Source: an uncultured Ruminococcus sp.
GTDB lineage: Bacteria > Bacillota > Clostridia > Oscillospirales > Ruminococcaceae
DNA: 61,841 nucleotides
Reading direction: 5' to 3'
NCBI GenBank assembly: GCA_937926145.1
Contig: CALANW010000012.1
Span: 1-61,841, forward strand
Shown: piece by piece, positions 1 through 8,789 of the stretch
Numbering within the stretch: the first letter of the stretch is position 1
Layout: each line of letters begins with the position of its first letter
The notes under the pieces: generated by a model
What the model was told of the DNA's origin: nothing
The model's database searches: none
The model's input: only the letters and a program-made list of their open reading frames with translations
Position numbers and translations under genes: made by a program

Positions 1-342
1 TTCATTCGAGTTTGTCAAGTACTTTTTGAAAATATTTTTTATCTTCTTTTTACTCAACTCTTTCGGATGAGCAGCTCATTTATTTTATCATATCCACACC
101 TTTTTGTCAATTAAATCATTTTAAACTCTTTATTAACAAGTTGCGAACACCGATAAGATATCGTCATCGTATTGAATCGTTTCTCAACTTTTCATTCAGT
201 ATTTTATACTGTCGTTTGACGACTTATATATAATATCATATTCAACCCCTTTTGTCAACACTTTTTTTCAACTTTGGCATTTTAACGATAGGATTCCACA
301 TTTTACAGCAGCTTAATATACATTTTGCACAGAATATACCTT

Positions 343-518
343 ATACTAATTCTTGATTGTTCTATAGACAAAATCGACAGATAGAATAAGTTCAATTAGG
401 TCACTGCGTGGACCTTGAAAAGCGACCGCAGACAGGCTTCCGCCTGACAAGGGAGCTTGACGCAGAGTGAACTTATTATAGCCGAGAGTTTGTCTATAGG
501 TTGATCAAGAATTAGTAT
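343..518. mobile_element. MITE-like element, family A copy 1
   Basis: The element starts ATACTAATTCTTGAT and ends with the inverted complement ATCAAGAATTAGTAT. The matching arms continue inward to CTATAGACAAA on each side, about 30 bp in all. Inside is a second inverted pair, AATAAGTTCA and TGAACTTATT. There is no coding capacity. Related ends occur at 44990-45091 and 57793-57911, which supports a non-autonomous repeat family rather than a chance hairpin. No clear target duplication beyond TA can be identified. Confidence 0.6.
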
Positions 519-528
519 TAGTTTACAT

Positions 529-566
529 AAAAACAGCGCTTCCGAATGACCGAAAGCGCTGTTTTA
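529..566 (-). terminator. Rho-independent terminator after the DUF975 gene
   Basis: The stem is AAAACAGCGCTT paired with GAAAGCGCTGTTTT, with a T-rich tail on both strands. It lies 18 bp beyond the stop codon of the leftward gene at 584-1264 and probably ends the arginine-region transcript. Confidence 0.75.
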
Positions 567-583
567 TATCTTCTTACAGATAT

Positions 584-1264
584 TTATACGTTTGCAAAAC
601 CGTAGAGTTCAGTTTCCGAAACGATCTGCTTCGCAATAGCTTCTTCCTTGATCTCTTCGTAAGCAAATGCCTTTGCTGCATAATAATATGGATATACATA
701 GAGAATACCAAGGATATTAAGTGTAAGTCCCGAAAGAATGAACCAGCCATAGAAGCTCAAGTCAAGTACAAAAAGATCCATCTTGCGGCCGTTTGTCATT
801 TTTTTGCTGAGTTCAATAGCCGTTGAAGCAGGAATATTCGGATTTTCCGACTTTATGTACATTGCGAGTGAGTATGAATATCCCTTTACAATACCCGGAA
901 CTACAAAAAGCAAAGACCAAAGCGCTGTGTAAAGCTCAACAAGGAACATGAGCAGTACATTTCCGCCGTAATCTTCCTTAAATGGCCAGAACATCTCCTC
1001 CATCTTAAGACCTTCCGTCTTGATAGATCTGTGGAACCACGTTGCCGTACCAATTGTAATGATGTTCACTACAAGCAGTGATACCGCAATGCTTACGAGC
1101 GACATAAACATAGCTACAAACCAGTTATCGCCCGAAAGTCTGACAATGACTTGCACTCCTCCTAAAACAAGTACAGAGATAAGTACAACCAGTACATTCT
1201 GCCACTTGTTATTCTGATAGTGCAGTTTTGCGTTTTCTTTGATTCTAATTCTGTCGAACCCCAT
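584..1264 (-). CDS. DUF975 family integral membrane protein
   Basis: The 226-residue product has about five to six hydrophobic segments: around residues 24-41, 47-75, 105-128 and two near 165-195. The opening FDRIRIKENAK, with a Lys/Asn-rich stretch before the first membrane span, is typical of the Firmicutes DUF975 family. No function has been established for that family, and nothing here has catalytic motifs. The start ATG is preceded by AAAGGGAGT. It lies 29 bp after argF and is followed by a terminator, so it is the last gene of the arginine-region transcript. Location in the cytoplasmic membrane is clear; any link with arginine metabolism is only positional. Confidence 0.75.
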   Translation of the reverse strand: MGFDRIRIKENAKLHYQNNKWQNVLVVLISVLVLGGVQVIVRLSGDNWFVAMFMSLVSIAVSLLVVNIITIGTATWFHRSIKTEGLKMEEMFWPFKEDYGGNVLLMFLVELYTALWSLLFVVPGIVKGYSYSLAMYIKSENPNIPASTAIELSKKMTNGRKMDLFVLDLSFYGWFILSGLTLNILGILYVYPYYYAAKAFAYEEIKEEAIAKQIVSETELYGFANV

Positions 1265-1293
1265 AGTATTTACTCCCTTTTAATAATTTATTT

Positions 1294-2196
1294 TCAGCCC
1301 ATAAGCTTGACCATAACGGCCTTCTGAGCGTGAAGTCTGTTTTCTGCCTCTTCAAAGATCTCGTTTGCGTGTGCCTCAAATACCTTTTCTGTGATCTCTT
1401 CCTCACGGTGTGCAGGAAGACAGTGCTGTACCATTGCATCAGGGTTAGCCGCAGCCATGATATCATCATTGATCTGATATCCCTTGAATGCGATCTTTCT
1501 CTTCTCTGCTTCGCCCTCCTGACCCATGGAAGCCCAAACGTCGGTAATAACAACATCTGCGCCTGCTGCTGCCTTAACAGGAGAATCGGTAAGCTCAAAG
1601 CCCTCGTAGTCCTTTGCGAAGTCAAGCACCTGCTTGTCGGGGTGATAACCCTCAGGGCAAGCCACAGAAACCTTCATTCCGACCTTCAAACCGCCGACAA
1701 TGAGGGAGTTAGCCATATTGTTTCCGTCACCGATAAAGCACATCTTCAGTCCGTCGAACTGTCCCTTGAACTCACGGATAGTCATAAGGTCAGCAAGTAT
1801 CTGACAAGGGTGACAGAAGTCTGTAAGTCCGTTGATAACAGGAATAGAGCCGTACTTTGCAAGATCCTCTACCTCTTTCTGCTCAAAGGTACGGATCATG
1901 ATGCCGTCAAGATAGCGCGAAAGTACACGAGCCGTGTCCTGAACTGGTTCACCTCTGCCTATCTGTAAATCGTGTGAAGAAAGGAAAAGTGCATTTCCTC
2001 CAAGCTGGTACATACCCGTTTCAAAAGATACACGGGTTCTTGTCGAAGCCTTCTGGAAGATCATACCGAGTGATTTTCCCTTGAGAAGATGATGTTCAAT
2101 GTTGTGCTTGCGCTCATATTTGAGCTGATCGGCAAGATTGAGTATCTCCATTATCTCCTCTGTCGAAAGATCGAGCATTTTAAGTAAGTGGTTCAT
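1294..2196 (-). CDS. argF: Ornithine carbamoyltransferase
   Basis: Cytosolic enzyme that transfers the carbamoyl group from carbamoyl phosphate to ornithine, giving citrulline. The 300-residue length is normal. The carbamoyl phosphate loop STRTR begins at residue 51, the ornithine-binding part contains FCHPCQ near residue 130, and the HCLPAHR motif near residue 260 is the signature that separates this enzyme from aspartate carbamoyltransferase. An in-frame start at 2241 would add 15 residues, but the ATG at 2196 has AAAGGA at the right distance and begins the usual MNHLLKMLDL, so it is preferred. It lies 22 bp after the hydrolase gene and belongs to the leftward arginine operon. The biosynthetic role is inferred from the argBCDJH neighbours and the absence of arginine deiminase or carbamate kinase genes. 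Confidence 0.96.
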   Translation of the reverse strand: MNHLLKMLDLSTEEIMEILNLADQLKYERKHNIEHHLLKGKSLGMIFQKASTRTRVSFETGMYQLGGNALFLSSHDLQIGRGEPVQDTARVLSRYLDGIMIRTFEQKEVEDLAKYGSIPVINGLTDFCHPCQILADLMTIREFKGQFDGLKMCFIGDGNNMANSLIVGGLKVGMKVSVACPEGYHPDKQVLDFAKDYEGFELTDSPVKAAAGADVVITDVWASMGQEGEAEKRKIAFKGYQINDDIMAAANPDAMVQHCLPAHREEEITEKVFEAHANEIFEEAENRLHAQKAVMVKLMG

Positions 2197-2218
2197 TTTG
2201 TATCGTCCTTTCAATATA

Positions 2219-2965
2219 TTATTTTGCATAAGCCTTGTCAATGAATTCTTCTATCACCTTGGATAAGCGCGCAGCCGCCTTTACGGGAAGCTTTCGGGAA
2301 ACACCGTCCCACATATCATAGCTGCAGTTCGGATTGTCCTTTGAAAGCCGTCTTACGCTGTTTCGTATCCCCATAGATTCGTTAAGACCGCAAAGCGCCA
2401 GCAACGGCATCTTCAGTTCCTTGTATTCGGGATATTTTTCATACGAAATCCCATTGTCAACAGCCGCAACGAGCGAGTTCATGCTGACATTCTTGCAGAA
2501 TTCGTTGTAATCGCGCAGTTCGTCCTTGTTCAGTCCCATAGTCAGACCGCTTATTCCCGAAAGCAGCTTGTTCTTGATGAACTTTTCCCTCTCGTTGAGC
2601 TGCGCAAGCGCCTTTTCAATGCCGTCAATGTCCTTTTCGAGCCAAGGACTTATCATTATGCAGCCGTTGAAAAGCTCCGTGTTTTTGCATATAAGATGAA
2701 ATGCCAGCTCCGCACCGAGCGATGCACCCACAAGCGTCACAGGCTTGCCGAACGAAGCCACAAGCTCCGCTGTCTGTTCGAGCGCACGCTCTGTCGAGAA
2801 CATCTTCTCGGGATTTCGTCCGTATCCGGGAAGATGCGGAACGATAGCGCAGTAGTTTCTGGAAAGATAATCACATTCTTTTGAAAAGCAGTAGACAGAT
2901 TCACTGTCATGAAGAAGTATCACAACAGGATTGAATTCGTTTCCGTATTTTTCATAGTAGATCAT
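2219..2965 (-). CDS. Alpha/beta hydrolase
   Basis: The 248-residue soluble protein has the alpha/beta-hydrolase layout. An early strand reads VVILLHDSE with the oxyanion HD in place of the usual HG, a PHLPGYGRNP loop follows near residue 45, and the nucleophile elbow is GASLGAE near residue 80. A later Asp/His pair for the triad is not obvious, because the C-terminal part lacks a clear GxxH motif; activity is therefore likely but not certain. The ATG overlaps the stop of argD by four bases, which indicates translational coupling inside the arginine operon. The substrate is unknown; an esterase or a peptide/acyl hydrolase would fit. Its presence between argD and argF is not part of the classical pathway. 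Confidence 0.75.
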   Translation of the reverse strand: MIYYEKYGNEFNPVVILLHDSESVYCFSKECDYLSRNYCAIVPHLPGYGRNPEKMFSTERALEQTAELVASFGKPVTLVGASLGAELAFHLICKNTELFNGCIMISPWLEKDIDGIEKALAQLNEREKFIKNKLLSGISGLTMGLNKDELRDYNEFCKNVSMNSLVAAVDNGISYEKYPEYKELKMPLLALCGLNESMGIRNSVRRLSKDNPNCSYDMWDGVSRKLPVKAAARLSKVIEEFIDKAYAK

Positions 2966-4131
2966 TCAAGCACTCTCCCAAGTATGTCAAGACCCTTGTC
3001 GATTTCATTATATGTAATGTTGAGCGGAGGAAGAAGTCTTATCTTCTCCTTTGCCGTGAGTACAAATAACCCGTCAGCAAGACATTCCTTTGCAGCGTCA
3101 GCTGCTTTCTTGCCCTTTATCGTTATGCCTATCATAAGTCCGAGTCCGCTCACACCCTCGACCAAAGGCATAGCCGCGATCTTTTCACGCATATATGCGC
3201 TCTTTTCGCGAACTTCCTTAAGGAATTCTTCGCTTCCGACCTTGTTTACAACAGTAAGTCCGCCTGCACAGGCAAGAGGATTTCCGCCGAAAGTCGAACC
3301 GTGTGTTCCGCCCGTCAGTACATCAGCACACTTCTTTCCAGCAAGACAAATTCCCACAGGAACACCACCTGCAACACCCTTTGCGAGCGTCGTGATGTCA
3401 GGCTTAACACCAAACTGCTCGGAAGCAAGGAACGTTCCCGTTCTGCCTGCACCCGTCTGAACTTCGTCAGCGATAGTAAGAATGTCTTTCTCAGCACAAA
3501 TTTTGAAAATCTCGTCCACAAAAGCCTTGTCGAGCGAATTTACACCGCCCTCACCCTGAACGAATTCAAACATTATCGCACATACACTGTCATCAGCCTT
3601 TGCACGAAGATCTTCAATGTTATTAGCCTCAACGTTGATGAAACCCTCCGTGAACGGGAAGAAATAGTTGTGGAAAACCTCCTGACCCGTAGCCGAAAGC
3701 GTTGTCAGCGTTCTTCCGTGGAAGCTGTTCACAAGCGTGATAATGTTCCAACGCTTTGCATCCTTGCCGTATTTGTCAAATGAGTACTTTCTCGCGATTT
3801 TTATAGCACATTCGTTAGCCTCAGCACCTGAGTTGCCAAAGAACATCTTGTCATAACCCGTTACTTCACTTAGCTTTGCCGCAAAATCAGCCTGAACTTT
3901 TGTGTAAAAATAGTTCGATGTGTGCTGTATCGCACGAGCCTGCGCACAAACAGCGTCCGCCCAGTCCTCATCACAGTAGCCGAGCGAGTTCGTGCCTATG
4001 CCGCTTCCGAAATCTATGTATTCCTTGCCGTCTTCATCAACAGCAGTTCTTCCGCTGCCCTTTTCGAGTACAACATTGTAACGGTTGTATGTGTGCATAA
4101 CGTGTTCATTGAATTTTTCAATAGTTGACAT
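2962..4131 (-). CDS. argD: Acetylornithine aminotransferase
   Basis: PLP enzyme of aminotransferase class III that converts N-acetylglutamate semialdehyde to N-acetylornithine using glutamate. Length is 389 residues, normal for ArgD. Visible features are the phosphate-binding GNSGAEANE at about residues 99-107, the SFHGRT segment near 136-141, DEVQTG at 222-227 and the Schiff-base lysine in TLAKGVAGG (Lys251). The ATG follows GGAGCTGATAAAA. It is six bases downstream of the small membrane protein at 4137-4574 and overlaps the hydrolase by four bases. Related class III aminotransferases can act on other substrates, but the arg neighbours make ArgD by far the best call. Confidence 0.96.
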   Translation of the reverse strand: MSTIEKFNEHVMHTYNRYNVVLEKGSGRTAVDEDGKEYIDFGSGIGTNSLGYCDEDWADAVCAQARAIQHTSNYFYTKVQADFAAKLSEVTGYDKMFFGNSGAEANECAIKIARKYSFDKYGKDAKRWNIITLVNSFHGRTLTTLSATGQEVFHNYFFPFTEGFINVEANNIEDLRAKADDSVCAIMFEFVQGEGGVNSLDKAFVDEIFKICAEKDILTIADEVQTGAGRTGTFLASEQFGVKPDITTLAKGVAGGVPVGICLAGKKCADVLTGGTHGSTFGGNPLACAGGLTVVNKVGSEEFLKEVREKSAYMREKIAAMPLVEGVSGLGLMIGITIKGKKAADAAKECLADGLFVLTAKEKIRLLPPLNITYNEIDKGLDILGRVLE

Positions 4132-4136
4132 TTTTA

Positions 4137-4574
4137 TCAGCTCCTTGCATTTTTATAAGAAATAAGTATATGGCACGGCGCAAAAACGACCGCCGATATC
4201 ATCAAAAGTACAGACCTGCTCATTATCCCGCTGAAAAGGAATATCGCCGAGGGTATCATAGATAAACTCAAAGCACGGAAAACACTGTTTTTCTTAAAGC
4301 AGACCACCCATATCACACAGTAAGCAATAATAAGCACCGCATCAACAATAAGATATAAAGCGAAAGCCTCGTCCGAAGCCCACCCGAACCATGTCTTCGG
4401 TATGTTTATCACCATAAAAGAAAAACACCCGTACCGCCCTATCTGCTCAAGTACCTCAACAGCCTTGTTTTCCCACCTGTTTTCAAACCCGTCCTTGCAT
4501 TTCAAAGCAAAGATAACGTTCGGTATCATTATAATTATCATAAAAACAAGTCCGAATATGTTTATCCAACCCAT
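4137..4574 (-). CDS. Small four-helix membrane protein of unknown function
   Basis: The 145-residue product is almost wholly hydrophobic, with four predicted membrane spans near residues 3-24, 46-62, 70-93 and 100-135. A short cytosolic or external stretch, CKDGFENRWENKAVEVLEQ, sits between the first two. I recognise no family and no functional residues. The ATG follows AAAGGTGATATAA. It lies between the membrane lipase and argD and probably shares their transcript. Confidence 0.7.
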   Translation of the reverse strand: MGWINIFGLVFMIIIMIPNVIFALKCKDGFENRWENKAVEVLEQIGRYGCFSFMVINIPKTWFGWASDEAFALYLIVDAVLIIAYCVIWVVCFKKNSVFRALSLSMIPSAIFLFSGIMSRSVLLMISAVVFAPCHILISYKNARS

Positions 4575-4638
4575 TTATATCACCTTTAGGGACATTATAA
4601 CAGAATTTATAACAAATTGCAACAGAAATCCGAATTTG

Positions 4639-6066
4639 TCAAAATCCTTTTTCCTTTAAATCGGAAACTATCTCAACATAAGCCTCTCTCGGGTCAAAAC
4701 CACTGAAATCCTCACGCATAAGATCGATAGTGTCCCCGTGCGAAACGCCTCTGTGATGAACGGGTTCATAAACCTTTCTGAACTCGCCCCACTTCGCGGA
4801 TTCTACCGTCACAAGTCCGTCATTTTTGCCGTATTTGCGCAGGATAAGATATGTAAAAGCAAGTATCCCGAAGCTGAACATTCCACTCATAACAGAAGTG
4901 TAGCTCTGATAATACACCTTGCCCGAATCGGGGTTCTCTCGGTTGAATTTTTCCGCATATTCCGATGTGAATTCGTGACAGGCATTGTAAAAATTGGGGT
5001 TTTCATCTCCAAGCTTGTGAAAGCTCTTGTCCATATAAGCCGCCACCTTTCGGTATAAGCTGTCGGGAAGCTTCTGCGCCTCGTCCGCCACCTGCGAACC
5101 CCTGTGCGGAGTCCCCACCGTCGTCAGACTTGCAACATAGTCATCCATTCCGAGCGTGGAAATAACGTATCTCGCATCAAGTCCACCCTTTGAGTGTGCG
5201 ATTATGTTCACCTTTTCACAGCCCGTTTCATCTATCACTTCAAGTATGCGCTTCTTTATCTGCTCCCCTGCCGCTTCAACAGTGATACAGCCGTCCTGCA
5301 TACCATAGTAAACAGCCGCACCGTTCCGCTTCAGCTCCTTGGGTATCCTTCCCCAGTAGTTGAAATAACGTCTGTCACGGAAGCCTATCCCGTGAACGAG
5401 CAGTAAGGGATATTTCGTACAGCAGACCTGCGACTCTGCCCTCTGTTCATCACATTCCGCCCTCGTGTCCTCGAAAGCGTATTCCTCGTCAGCAATCTTG
5501 TACATATATCTAAGTACAAAAATGTTGACAACGGGTATCGGCAGAAGCAGGAAAACCACTATCCGCTTTATGATATTGAGCCTGTAACAAAGCACAAGCA
5601 CCCTTATTATTCCGTTCAGCGCAAATCCAAGCACAAGCAGAACAGCCGTCACAGTGTCGGCAATGACAAGACCCCTCGGCAAGCCGAAAAAGCCGTTCAC
5701 GCCCATTACAATATAAAACACCGTCTGCAAAAGCACCGACCAAGCGGAATACCCTATCAGGACTTTTCCGCCGTAAAGCGCCTTTACACGAACCTTGACG
5801 CGAAGCTTTCGGTTGTGCGGCTTTATTGACATTACAACTATGCGGACAAGCATAAACCCTCCGCATAAAATGCCTGCCCAAACTGCCGCCGCCCCCGAAA
5901 AGCCCATAAGCTTTATAACAAGGTAAACGATAAGACAGCAGTGCGGCAAAAGCGAAATTTCAATAACACCGCCAAGCCGACCGAACAGCGGAAGCTTCCT
6001 CTTAACGTCAAGCACCGCCATTACCGCAATAAACGCAATTATAAGAAAAATTTTGATCAAAGTCAT
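4639..6066 (-). CDS. Membrane-anchored lipase/esterase-like alpha/beta hydrolase
   Basis: The N-terminal 200 residues hold about five to six hydrophobic helices. The C-terminal 265 residues form a lipase-type alpha/beta hydrolase. It opens with LLLVHGIGFRD (oxyanion HG) near residue 227, has the nucleophile elbow AHSKGG near residue 290, the VGTPHRG motif near 320 shared by PGAP1-like and triacylglycerol lipases, and an acidic residue and HRGVSHGDT near 440-455 that can supply the catalytic His. An upstream TTG/GTG would add four residues; the ATG at 6066 is preferred. It could deacylate membrane or cell-wall glycolipids, but the substrate is unknown. It interrupts the order argB to argD with no overlap, and 55 bp separate it from argB. 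Confidence 0.78.
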   Translation of the reverse strand: MTLIKIFLIIAFIAVMAVLDVKRKLPLFGRLGGVIEISLLPHCCLIVYLVIKLMGFSGAAAVWAGILCGGFMLVRIVVMSIKPHNRKLRVKVRVKALYGGKVLIGYSAWSVLLQTVFYIVMGVNGFFGLPRGLVIADTVTAVLLVLGFALNGIIRVLVLCYRLNIIKRIVVFLLLPIPVVNIFVLRYMYKIADEEYAFEDTRAECDEQRAESQVCCTKYPLLLVHGIGFRDRRYFNYWGRIPKELKRNGAAVYYGMQDGCITVEAAGEQIKKRILEVIDETGCEKVNIIAHSKGGLDARYVISTLGMDDYVASLTTVGTPHRGSQVADEAQKLPDSLYRKVAAYMDKSFHKLGDENPNFYNACHEFTSEYAEKFNRENPDSGKVYYQSYTSVMSGMFSFGILAFTYLILRKYGKNDGLVTVESAKWGEFRKVYEPVHHRGVSHGDTIDLMREDFSGFDPREAYVEIVSDLKEKGF

Positions 6067-6121
6067 ACCTGTCACCAATTATACTATATGTATTTATTAT
6101 GTCAATTCAAACTATATGTAA

Positions 6122-6982
6122 TTATACAAACTGAGTACCAATACCCTGACTTGAAAGAAGCTCAACGAGTATCGAGTGCGGAACACGTCCGTCAATGATA
6201 CAAGTCTTGGAAACACCTCTTCGTACAGCCTCAACACAGCAGTCTATCTTCGGTATCATACCGCCCGAGATAATGCCCTGACGTTTCATAAACGGTACAT
6301 CACTGACGTGTACAGTCGGAATGAGTGTGGAAGAATCGTCCTTGTTTTTGAGAAGTCCGACAATATCCGTCATAAGGATAAGATTCTCCGCACCAAGCTC
6401 AGCCGCAATTCTCGAAGCCGCCGTGTCAGCATTGATGTTGTAGGTCTGACCCTGCTCATCGCAGGCAACAGTAGAAATAACAGGAATGTAGCCATTATCA
6501 AGCGCATCAAGAATAGGCTTAGTGTTCACATTTACTATCTCACCGACAAAACCGAGATCGTCCTTGCTCTCTATCTTGTGTGCAGTTATCATATTGCCGT
6601 CAATTCCGCACATTCCGAGCGCATTGCCCTTGTGGAGCGTAAGATGCGAAACAAGCTCCTTGTTCACCTTTCCCGCAAGCACCATCTTAACGATGTCAAC
6701 AGTAGCCTCGTCAGTGTAGCGAAGTCCGTTCACGAACCTGCTCTCAATACCGACTCTTTTGAGCATATCATTTATCTCGGGGCCGCCGCCGTGAACAAGA
6801 ACTACCTTTACACCAATGAGCGAAAGCAGTACAATGTCGCTCATAACAGCGTCTTTGAGTTCTTCGTTCGTCATAGCATTGCCGCCGTATTTTACAACGA
6901 CTATCTTGCCATAGTATTTCTGTATGTACGGGAGCGCATCAATAAGTACCTTTGACCGTACCAGATTAGATATGTTTTCCAT
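6122..6982 (-). CDS. argB: Acetylglutamate kinase
   Basis: Amino-acid kinase family enzyme that phosphorylates N-acetylglutamate, the second step of the acetylated arginine pathway and often the feedback-controlled one. The 286-residue length fits. Motifs seen are VVKYGGNAM near residue 27 for ATP, LVHGGGPEIN near 63 for the substrate, and a later NADTAAS with the lysine-bearing GGMIPKI near 240. There is an N-terminal helix of the kind that supports arginine-sensitive hexamers, so feedback inhibition is plausible but cannot be confirmed by eye. The start is preceded by GGAAGAAGAGAA. It lies 58 bp after argJ, and that gap contains an AATTGTATA/TATACAATT inverted repeat. Confidence 0.96.
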   Translation of the reverse strand: MENISNLVRSKVLIDALPYIQKYYGKIVVVKYGGNAMTNEELKDAVMSDIVLLSLIGVKVVLVHGGGPEINDMLKRVGIESRFVNGLRYTDEATVDIVKMVLAGKVNKELVSHLTLHKGNALGMCGIDGNMITAHKIESKDDLGFVGEIVNVNTKPILDALDNGYIPVISTVACDEQGQTYNINADTAASRIAAELGAENLILMTDIVGLLKNKDDSSTLIPTVHVSDVPFMKRQGIISGGMIPKIDCCVEAVRRGVSKTCIIDGRVPHSILVELLSSQGIGTQFV

Positions 6983-7040
6983 TTCTCTTCTTCCTCAATT
7001 CATTCTATACTAATTGTATAAACATAATTGTTATATACAA
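6983..7040. repeat. Inverted repeat between argJ and argB
   Basis: The 58-bp spacer contains AATTGTATA and, 13 bases later, TATACAATT. It could be a weak hairpin that tunes expression of argB, or an operator half-site pair. It does not fit the ARG-box spacing well. Confidence 0.35.
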
Positions 7041-8273
7041 TTATGAACGGTAATCACCGTTTATCTTAACATAATCATAAGTGAGGTCACAGCCCCAAGC
7101 CGTAGCCTTGGCTTCGCCCTGATTAAGCTCAATGTATATCTCGATCTCGTCCTCGGTAAGTATCTTCTTAGCCTCGTCCTCGGAGAAATCAACGCCTGCA
7201 CCATTTCTGCAAACAGCGATTCTTCCTGCCTTTGAACCAAGATCAACATCTACCTTGTTGATGTCGAATTCAGCCTCAGCATAACCGATAGCACAGAGAA
7301 CGCGTCCCCAGTTAGCATCAGCACCGAACATCGCGCACTTGAAAAGCGGCGAGCGGATAACACTCTTCGCAACGATTATAGCCGTGTCAAGATCGGGCGC
7401 AGAAGAACATACGCAGGTAAGAAGCTTTGTAGCACCCTCACCGTCCTTGGCAAGCATTCTCGTAAGGTTTGCCATTACCTGATAAAGCGCAGCCTTGAAT
7501 GTGTCAAAATCCGCACCCTCAGCATTTATCTCAGGATTTTCGGCAAGTCCGTTCGACATCAGCATACAGGTATCATTAGTGGACTGATCTCCGTCAACGG
7601 AAAGACAGTTGTATGTAATTTTAACGATCTCGGAAAGCGCTTTCTGAAGCATCGGAGCGGAAACCGCACAGTCAGTGGTGATAAAATTGAGCGTAGTAGC
7701 CATATTCGGGTGGATCATTCCGCTTCCCTTAGCCATACCTCCGAGATGACAAACCTTTCCGCCTATCTCAAATTCAACAGCGTATTCCTTTTTCACCGTG
7801 TCAGTCGTCATAATAGCAGTAGCCGCCTCAACGTTTCCGTCATAAGCAAGATTCTCCACAAGCTGAGGAACAGCCTTTTCAATAGGTTCAAGCGGAAGTA
7901 TCTGTCCGATAACACCCGTCGAAGCAACAATTACCTCTTCCTGCTTTATGCCCAAAGCATCGGAAACGAGTCTGCACATCGCATCAGCCTTAGCTTCGCC
8001 GTCAGCATTGCAGGTGTTCGCATTCTTCGAGTTTACAATGACAGCCTTAGCCTTGCCGCCCGAAGCCGCAAGATTTTTCTTAGTAACGATAACAGGCGCA
8101 CCCTTTACCTTGTTGGAAGTGTAAACACCTGCCGCATTGCACATAACATCGGAAACAATGAGCGCAATATCATTCTTCTTAGTAGGGTTTTCCTTGATGC
8201 CGCAGTATAAACCGCTTGCCTTAAAACCCTTTGCGGAGCAAACTCCGCCGTCAATTACCTTAAAATTCTCCAT
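7041..8273 (-). CDS. argJ: Bifunctional glutamate N-acetyltransferase / amino-acid acetyltransferase
   Basis: ArgJ moves the acetyl group from N-acetylornithine to glutamate, so acetyl groups are recycled. Bifunctional forms also use acetyl-CoA for the first step. The 410-residue precursor normally cleaves itself in a conserved stretch, visible here as HPNMATTL: the threonine at about residue 193 becomes the new N-terminal nucleophile of the beta chain, and the oxyanion-forming ASTGVIG is at about 117-123. No argA homologue is in the window, which suggests the bifunctional form, but this cannot be proved by sequence alone. The ATG is preceded by AAAGAGGAAAAATAA. It lies 31 bp downstream of hicB-like 8305-8514. 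Confidence 0.95.
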   Translation of the reverse strand: MENFKVIDGGVCSAKGFKASGLYCGIKENPTKKNDIALIVSDVMCNAAGVYTSNKVKGAPVIVTKKNLAASGGKAKAVIVNSKNANTCNADGEAKADAMCRLVSDALGIKQEEVIVASTGVIGQILPLEPIEKAVPQLVENLAYDGNVEAATAIMTTDTVKKEYAVEFEIGGKVCHLGGMAKGSGMIHPNMATTLNFITTDCAVSAPMLQKALSEIVKITYNCLSVDGDQSTNDTCMLMSNGLAENPEINAEGADFDTFKAALYQVMANLTRMLAKDGEGATKLLTCVCSSAPDLDTAIIVAKSVIRSPLFKCAMFGADANWGRVLCAIGYAEAEFDINKVDVDLGSKAGRIAVCRNGAGVDFSEDEAKKILTEDEIEIYIELNQGEAKATAWGCDLTYDYVKINGDYRS

Positions 8274-8304
8274 TTTATTTTTCCTCTTTTATTCTGATAT
8301 CGAT

Positions 8305-8514
8305 TTAAGCAAATGCAAGCTTTCCCTTTGGTTTAGGTATCTCTCTTCCCGTAAGTTCAGCGGTCTCAAGCCATTCATCGATCACCGTATGCACATTTTC
8401 AAGCGCCGTAAGCATCGATTCACCATCAGCCATACAGCCTGCAAGCTCGGGGACTTCGGCAATATAACTGCCGTCCTCCTCGCTCCAATATAAAATAACT
8501 TCATACTTATGCAT
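8305..8514 (-). CDS. HicB-like antitoxin
   Basis: The 69-residue protein is the partial RNase-H-like fold of HicB. It begins YEVILYWSEEDGSYIAEVPE, with the PELAGCMADG turn and the following helix TALENVHTVIDEWLE that are typical of the family. It lacks the C-terminal DNA-binding domain found in larger HicB proteins, so autoregulation of DNA would need another factor. Its start overlaps the end of the HicA-like gene by eight bases, as expected for a toxin-antitoxin pair. It lies inside the arg operon between argC and argJ, and the pair may use the operon promoter. Confidence 0.82.
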   Translation of the reverse strand: MHKYEVILYWSEEDGSYIAEVPELAGCMADGESMLTALENVHTVIDEWLETAELTGREIPKPKGKLAFA

Positions 8515-8767
8515 TAAAATGACCTCCCATTCTATACTTAAGTATTATATTTCTTACCTGCTTGACCTGATAGGGTTTTGCCTTGTTTCCTTTAGGCTGA
8601 ATGTTGATGATCTCTTCAACACCCTCTTTGAAATATATGAAATGATCTCCCTTGATCCTGACAACAAAACCTAATAAAGTGAGTATTTTCTGTAAATCGG
8701 AAAATTCTATGTTGCTGTCAGAATTGCCGCTCATTATTTGGATAAAAAGCTTGTCATATTTGCTCAT
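8507..8767 (-). CDS. HicA-like mRNA interferase toxin
   Basis: The 86-residue product has the small double-stranded-RNA-binding fold expected of HicA. The motif GDHFIYFKE around residues 40-48 corresponds to the family GSHH region with the catalytic histidine, followed by a basic GNKAKPYQVKQ tail leading into the last helix. A slightly longer N-terminus than in minimal HicA is present. Translation is from ATG, and the stop lies within the start of the HicB-like gene. In the family the toxin cleaves mRNA and the partner binds it. The location inside an amino-acid biosynthesis operon is unusual. Confidence 0.8.
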   Translation of the reverse strand: MSKYDKLFIQIMSGNSDSNIEFSDLQKILTLLGFVVRIKGDHFIYFKEGVEEIINIQPKGNKAKPYQVKQVRNIILKYRMGGHFNA

Positions 8768-8789
8768 AGCTGTATTCCCAATTCCGAAT

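Larger units (their letters stand above)
1..583. other. AT-rich non-coding region
   Basis: No credible gene is visible here. The first 340 bases are very AT-rich and contain several TTTTGTCAA stretches, which on the minus strand read TTGACAAA and could be -35 elements for a gene left of the window. Positions 343-518 hold an inverted-repeat element and 529-566 a terminator, both listed separately. Confidence 0.6.
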